The notes beneath the pieces were generated by a model. The model had not been told where the DNA came from. It was given only the letters and a program-made list of their open reading frames with translations, and made no database searches. Below, piece after piece: positions 61,296 to 64,000 of a stretch of DNA of 64,000 nt; positions within the stretch are counted from its first letter, which is position 1; each line of letters opens with the position of its first letter. The stretch is taken from the NCBI GenBank assembly GCA_025738555.1, contig JAOVFP010000012.1:2914001-2978000 (forward strand), given 5' to 3'. The stretch is from Cyathus striatus. Lineage: Eukaryota; Basidiomycota; Agaricomycetes; Agaricales; Nidulariaceae. A program made the translations under genes and the position numbers.

Positions 61296-64000
61296 ATGCC
61301 AGCAATCCCCAACATTCCACTAAACAGCAGAACCTCTAAGCCTCTCCAGACACCAGGCTCATCGTTCAAATTCAAACTTTGCGTTCAACGATCATCACGT
61401 CCAAACGCACAGGCTCTATTTCAAGCATCTCCAGCGCCAGCAACCTCTCCAACCGCCTCTCCCGCGCCGGCAGCGGGAGCAGCCTCCTCAACACAACACA
61501 CAAAAAATACAACGCCACCCTATCCGTCGAATTGCGCAAGACCGTCAAATCCAACTCCACGTTGGGAAGCCTCCCCTGTCCCGGGCACTCCGACGAAGGG
61601 CTGGAGCACGAGTCGACCTAGGACACCGGTGTCCCCGAGGAAGGGGGAGGAGAATCTGAGCTTATTGCCTGCGACTAGCGAGATGGACATGAATAATGTC
61701 GATCCGAAGCAGGTGCTAGTGGATGATCAGACTGTTGAGCCTGGGCATATGTCGTTTGATGTTGAGTATCATCCTGTTGAGGCGGATAAGGCTGATGATG
61801 TGGTTATGGTTTCTGTTCGGTTCGTTTTTCCTCTTGCCTTCCTTTTTTTGCTAACGATGGGATGATAGTATATGACCTTCGAACAACCCCAGCGCATGGT
61901 TCCCAAGCACGAATGAAATCTCCCTCTTGCCTGCGTACCACAAACCCACCACCCCAGTGCCCATATCCACATTCGACTCCATCCTCAACGGGTCTGAGAA
62001 CAAGCCGATATATATCACCACCGCGCGCAAACACGTACGCACCGCAATGGAAGGGTACAACGCAGTCGTCTTCGCATACGGAAAGACCGCATCAGGAAAG
62101 ACATACACCCTTATAGGAGACTAAACGAGCTAGGTATCATTCCCCGCGCTACAAGAGACATCTTCCGTACATCTGCAACACGCCAGAGAGGGAATACCTC
62201 CTCCGCTGCTCGTACCTAGAAATCTACAACAAAACCATCATCGATCTCCTCGCTCTCCCCCTCTTTGGCCTCAGCGAACCCGGAACAGATTCAAGGGACA
62301 GGGAACGATATTATCCTCGTTCCACTCCGCGAGGAGGTTACGGGTCTGGCTGGTGTGCATGGGGTTGTGAAGAGGAAGGAAGGGAATAGGAGGACTGCGA
62401 GTACGGATTGGGATGAGAGGAGTAGTCGGAGTCATAGTGTTTTTCGGGTTGTTATTGAGAGGAGGGAGAGGAGGGAAGAGGAGAGGCCTGTTACGCCTGT
62501 GTGTCGTCTAGTGGGAGGCAGACTCCAGGGCTTGGTGGGGCAAGGTTGCAGGCTAAAGGTGGGAAGAGTGTGAGGACGTCCGTTTTGGTTTGTCTTTCTG
62601 CTTTATGATGTGGGGTAATGGCTGATGTGGTGGAGCGTAGAGTCTTATTGATCTTGCGGGATCGGAGAAGGCTACGTCCGATAAGAAACAGACGAGAGAG
62701 GGGAAGTATATTAATACTAGGTTCGTTGTTGGTTTTGTGGGAGGTTGTAGGATGCTGATGGTGTGTAGTTTGTTGATGCTAGAGACTGTTATTGGGACTT
62801 TGGCGGAGAATGCTGCTAAGGGGAAGACGTACGTTCTTCCTAGCTAACTGTCGGTGTACTTGCTAATAGATGGAATGCAGGGATCACGTACCATACCGCA
62901 ACTCGAAGCTTACGCGTATTCTGCAACCTTCCTTGTCCGGTAACGCACGGATAAGTGTGATTTGTACTATCAGCCCCGACCCCTCCGCCGTCACTGAGAG
63001 CACAGGCACGCTGCTCTTCGCTAAGAGGGTTAAGAGTGTTCATGTGTGTTTTACCTATCTTACTTTGCTGGGGAATGGTTTCTAACTTTGCTTCATAGCT
63101 TAACGCGCAGAAGAAAGAGATCATCGATACGGACGCGCGCATTGAGCGGTATAGGAAGGAGATCGAGGACCTCAAGTGTAGACTTGCGGAGCGTGAAGCT
63201 GATGCTCCTGTTCGTAATCGTCGGTTGTCGGCTCGTGAGGTACGTTCTTTTCTCTTTCCACATTACCACCTGCACTGACGGAGGCATTGAAGCAAATTGA
63301 CGAAACGAAAGCGGTGGGCGATCTCAACGCGCGCATAAAATCGCTCACGAAGCTCATTTTGACGAGTCAAACAGTGGATGATGCTAAGAGTGACGATTCG
63401 AGACCTGTTAGTCCTACGAAGGTCGACTTGATATGTCCCCGTATCAGGTTTGTCTTTCCCTTGGTTTATGTTGTGCATTTGCTTATTACGATGGTAGCTT
63501 CAACAAGAGCCCCTTGCCGCCCGCATGCAGATGGAGTCACAAGCCAACCAGCTTCTGTCGCTTGAAGCTGCGCCGGTTGCTCGTCCGCCCCATCCACCTA
63601 CTACCTCTGAGAGCGAGAAAGATAAACTTATCGCTGAGCAGGGCAAGACGATCCGTGAGCTTGAGATCGTCGTTAGGGGGTACGATGAGAACCTGGGCGA
63701 GCCACTGCGGAAGGTCAAGGAGGATGTTGAGCGAGAGCGGAAGGAGAAGTTTGATGAAGAGGCTAGGAAGAGGGAGGAGAAGGAGCGGTAGGCGGAGATT
63801 GTTAAGCAGTTGGAGAAGGAGAAGAAGGTTTGTCATTTGCTTTCGGTGTTTGGCATTGCTAATAGGTTTGGATGTAGGCGAGGAAGCAGCTGGAGGAGGT
63901 GCGTCGTGCACTCTCTGCATCTGTTAGCAAGTTCGATGCGTTGGGACTGGGGCTTGATGCTGCACTTGTATCTAAGCTTCAGCCACCGAAGCCATCCCTG
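61296..64000 (+). pseudogene. Kinesin motor gene relic 4 (3' end outside window)
   Basis: The N-terminal exon starts at ATG 61296 (MPAIPNIPLNSRTSK) and is open through VMVSVR, then a short intron (GTTCGT to GATAG, ending near 61869). After it comes a TGA before PSNNPSAWFPSTNE. The segment to GYNAVVFAYGKTASGKTYT (about 62046-62108) has an intact P-loop, but a stop follows directly in GD-TAA. SSRSHSVFRVVIE (about 62423) and IDLAGSEKA (about 62650) are present. [14 protein letters not shown] through [10 protein letters not shown] (62885-63045) is fully open, and the coiled-coil tail runs at 63525-63791. It is the best-preserved copy, yet at least two stops and frame changes remain. The transposon sits about 240 bp upstream of its ATG. 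Confidence 0.75.

Noticed and set aside
61065..61865. 266-codon frame read as an intact protein upstream of the kinesin
   Set aside because: Its first part is the duplicated 5' spacer; the coding part from 61296 is the kinesin N-terminal exon followed by intron sequence.

Overview
This window is eukaryotic and most likely from an agaricomycete (mushroom-forming) fungus. The evidence is roughly 50-bp GT..AG introns with CTNAY-like branch sites, a NACHT-WD40 gene of the basidiomycete type, a five-exon GFA-domain gene, and dense nested transposons and solo LTRs in AT-rich DNA. Few genes look intact: one NACHT-WD40 gene, one GFA gene, and the two genes of a recently inserted transposon.

Layout. 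Positions 1-7000 hold an old gene block: a 5'-truncated kinesin relic, a serine-protease-like fragment, a GFA gene on the minus strand, and a second kinesin relic on the plus strand. Positions 7240-15960 are dispersed repeats interrupted by a 5.1-kb TIR element (9290-14399). That element itself contains a decayed pogo/CENP-B-type transposon and a Mutator-like non-autonomous element. Positions 16388-21339 encode the NACHT-WD40 protein, with 20 nearly identical 43-residue repeats. Positions 21.7-34.5 kb are repeats, a decayed Tc1/mariner-type element, a third kinesin relic and a PHD-like hypothetical gene. Positions 34.5-49.7 kb carry two related non-coding elements with long inverted arms full of GTCAC motifs, a 60-bp minisatellite, two solo LTRs of one family, ~330-bp tandem repeats, a decayed SAP-like gene and a gag-like gene. 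From 50.9 kb to the end the gene block of 1-7000 recurs: GFA fragment, protease pseudogene, intact GFA gene, then kinesin.

The most interesting object is a 5.73-kb transposon (55327-61052), inserted between the second GFA gene and the fourth kinesin copy. It has identical 450-bp terminal inverted repeats and TA flanks. It carries two convergent genes: a DUF6589-type protein, which I infer to be the transposase, and a RecQ-like helicase. Each inverted repeat ends exactly on the ATG of one gene, so both genes have the same upstream sequence. I know of no described superfamily with this architecture, but I could not search for one.

The NACHT-WD40 gene has features expected of a rapidly diversifying fungal NLR: homogenised repeats with variation at a few repeat positions. 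About 4.7 kb of its coding sequence contains essentially no CpG. Several TGA stops in nearby decayed genes fall where family members appear to have Arg (CGA). Both observations fit long-term cytosine methylation and deamination.
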